Assembly (NCBI GenBank): GCA_023409755.1
Contig: JAEYRA010000191.1
Span: 1-14,652, forward strand
Length of the DNA stretch: 14,652 nucleotides
Origin: Bacillota bacterium
GTDB lineage: Bacteria > Bacillota > Clostridia > Christensenellales > UMGS416
Reading direction: 5' to 3'
Below the pieces are notes generated by a model. That model had not been told where the DNA came from. It searched no databases and was given only the letters and a program-made list of their open reading frames with translations. A program made the position numbers and the translations under genes. Positions within the stretch are counted from its first letter, which is position 1. Each line of letters opens with the position of its first letter. Below are positions 13,597 to 14,652 of the stretch, piece after piece.

Positions 13597-14652
13597 TCAG
13601 CCGTCCTGGCGGTAGGCGATGCGAAGCGCTTCTTCTGCGTTGATGGCCCCTTCGCTGGCCAGGCGTGCGCACTCCTGCCCCAGCAGGCGCATACCGCGGG
13701 CTTTGGCGTGGTCCAGCATCTGTGAAAGCGATGCCTTTTGGTGGATCATGTCACGCAAGGCGCGGTCAATGGGCAGAATCTCAAACACGGCCTGCCGGCC
13801 GCGGTAGCCGGTGCCCCCGCAAGCCGGGCAGCCCTCGCCCCGGCGGTATTCGCCGCCCGCCGGGAGCCCCAGCAGCGACAGAACCTCGGGGTCGGGGTCA
13901 TAGGGCCTGGCGCACTGGGGGCAGTTGCGCCGCACCAGCCGCTGGGCGATGACCCCGGCCAGCGACGCGGCAACGAGGAAGGAGGGGATGCCCATGTCCT
14001 CAATGCGGGTGATGGCGCTGGCGGCGTCGTTGGTGTGGATGGTGGAGAGCACCAGGTGGCCGGTGATGGCCGCGCGGATGGCGATTTCCACCGTCTCCTC
14101 ATCGCGGATCTCGCCCACCATGATGATGTTCGGGTCCTGGCGAAGGACGCTGCGCAGCCCCGCCGCGAAGTCCACACCGGCTTTGGGGTTCACCTGTACC
14201 TGGTTGATGCCCGAAAGCATATACTCCACCGGGTCCTCAATGGTAATGATGTTCTTGGTGGGCTCGTTGAGCTCATTGAGCATGGTGTAGAGGGTCGTCG
14301 TTTTGCCGCTGCCCGTGGGGCCGCAGAGCAGAAGGATCCCGTGGGGGTTGCGCAGCAGCGCGGCGAACTGAGCCAGGTTTTCCGGCGTCATGCCCAGTTC
14401 TTCCTTTGGCAGCAGGAAGGAGGCACGGTCCAGCAAGCGCAGCACGGCCTTCTCGCCATGGATGGTGGGCACAGTGGAGACGCGCACGTCGATGGTACGC
14501 CCCGCCAGGCTGAGCTCCAACCGTCCGTCCTGGGGCCGGCGGCGCTCGGCGATGTCCAGGTTGCTCATGATCTTGATGCGGGCGATCATCGCCGCGTGGG
14601 CGTTCATGGGCGTGGTCAGCACCTGTATCAGCGAGCCGTCGACGCGGAAGCG
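13597..14652 (-). CDS. pilB: Type IV pilus extension ATPase PilB (5' partial)
   Basis: The reading frame runs off the window edge, so the N-terminal part (usually 150-200 residues with the GspE N-domain) is missing and 351 residues are visible. The first visible residues, RFRVDGSLIQV, belong to the N2 domain arginine-rich segment of GspE/PilB. There follow Walker A GPTGSGKT (visible residues 111-118), the Asp box IITIEDPVEY, Walker B IIMVGEIRD, the His-box TGHLVLSTIHTND, and the zinc-binding CxxC pair (NCPQC and GCPACGGTGYRG). These distinguish the extension ATPase from PilT, which lacks the CxxC pair. A GTG at 14622 is in frame but internal. It is the first pilus gene seen; the operon promoter must lie beyond the window. 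Confidence 0.96.
   Translation of the reverse strand, partial: RFRVDGSLIQVLTTPMNAHAAMIARIKIMSNLDIAERRRPQDGRLELSLAGRTIDVRVSTVPTIHGEKAVLRLLDRASFLLPKEELGMTPENLAQFAALLRNPHGILLLCGPTGSGKTTTLYTMLNELNEPTKNIITIEDPVEYMLSGINQVQVNPKAGVDFAAGLRSVLRQDPNIIMVGEIRDEETVEIAIRAAITGHLVLSTIHTNDAASAITRIEDMGIPSFLVAASLAGVIAQRLVRRNCPQCARPYDPDPEVLSLLGLPAGGEYRRGEGCPACGGTGYRGRQAVFEILPIDRALRDMIHQKASLSQMLDHAKARGMRLLGQECARLASEGAINAEEALRIAYRQDG

Noticed and set aside
13586..13672. Upstream extension of pilT into pilB
   Set aside because: GGAGG four bases before the ATG at 13585 and the PilT alignment place the start there; the extension is an out-of-frame pilB shadow.
4725..14652. A type II secretion system instead of a type IV pilus
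   Set aside because: The presence of PilT, PilM, PilN and PilO together with a PilA-like pilin, and the absence of GspD/C/L-type genes, favours a pilus.

Overview
The window is a GC-rich (about 60-70% in most coding stretches) bacterial segment that reads as a Gram-positive anaerobe of the Clostridia, most likely an Oscillospiraceae/Ruminococcaceae-type gut organism. This rests on the Firmicutes-type GalT, strong GGAGG ribosome sites, and a type IV pilus operon with no outer-membrane secretin or PilP gene. The taxonomic placement is inference.

Right-hand two thirds (about 4.7-14.65 kb, all on the minus strand): a type IV pilus gene cluster. In transcription order it encodes a PilB extension ATPase (5' end cut off by the window edge), PilT retraction ATPase, PilC platform protein, a short major-type pilin, PilD prepilin peptidase, two overlapping minor prepilins, a large PilX-like minor pilin whose C-terminal half looks like a beta-solenoid carrying a ladder of cysteines, and the PilM-PilN-PilO assembly proteins. 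Most junctions overlap or are under 25 bases. The exceptions are pilT-pilC (112 bases with a promoter-like site), pilC-pilin (83 bases with a perfect inverted repeat and a TATAAT) and pilin-pilD (83 bases with a strong UUCG-capped hairpin). These suggest that pilin output is set separately from the machinery genes. The cluster ends at a 12-bp-stem terminator shared with a convergent flavodoxin-like gene.

Left-hand third (0-4.7 kb): a plus-strand flavodoxin-like gene diverges from galT (type II UDP-hexose uridylyltransferase) across overlapping promoters. galT ends in a hairpin terminator and is followed by dcd (dCTP deaminase) with its own promoter. Next, on the same strand, is an unrecognised acidic protein of two domains joined by a long disordered linker. 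Last is a small ten-cysteine protein whose extended -10 promoter lies directly behind (and partly inside) the preceding terminator and predicts an almost leaderless transcript.

No CRISPR array, tRNA, rRNA, insertion sequence or phage gene was seen. The most unusual items are the cysteine-ladder beta-solenoid pilin, the hairpins that isolate the pilin cistron, and parallel acidic insertions in PilN and PilO.
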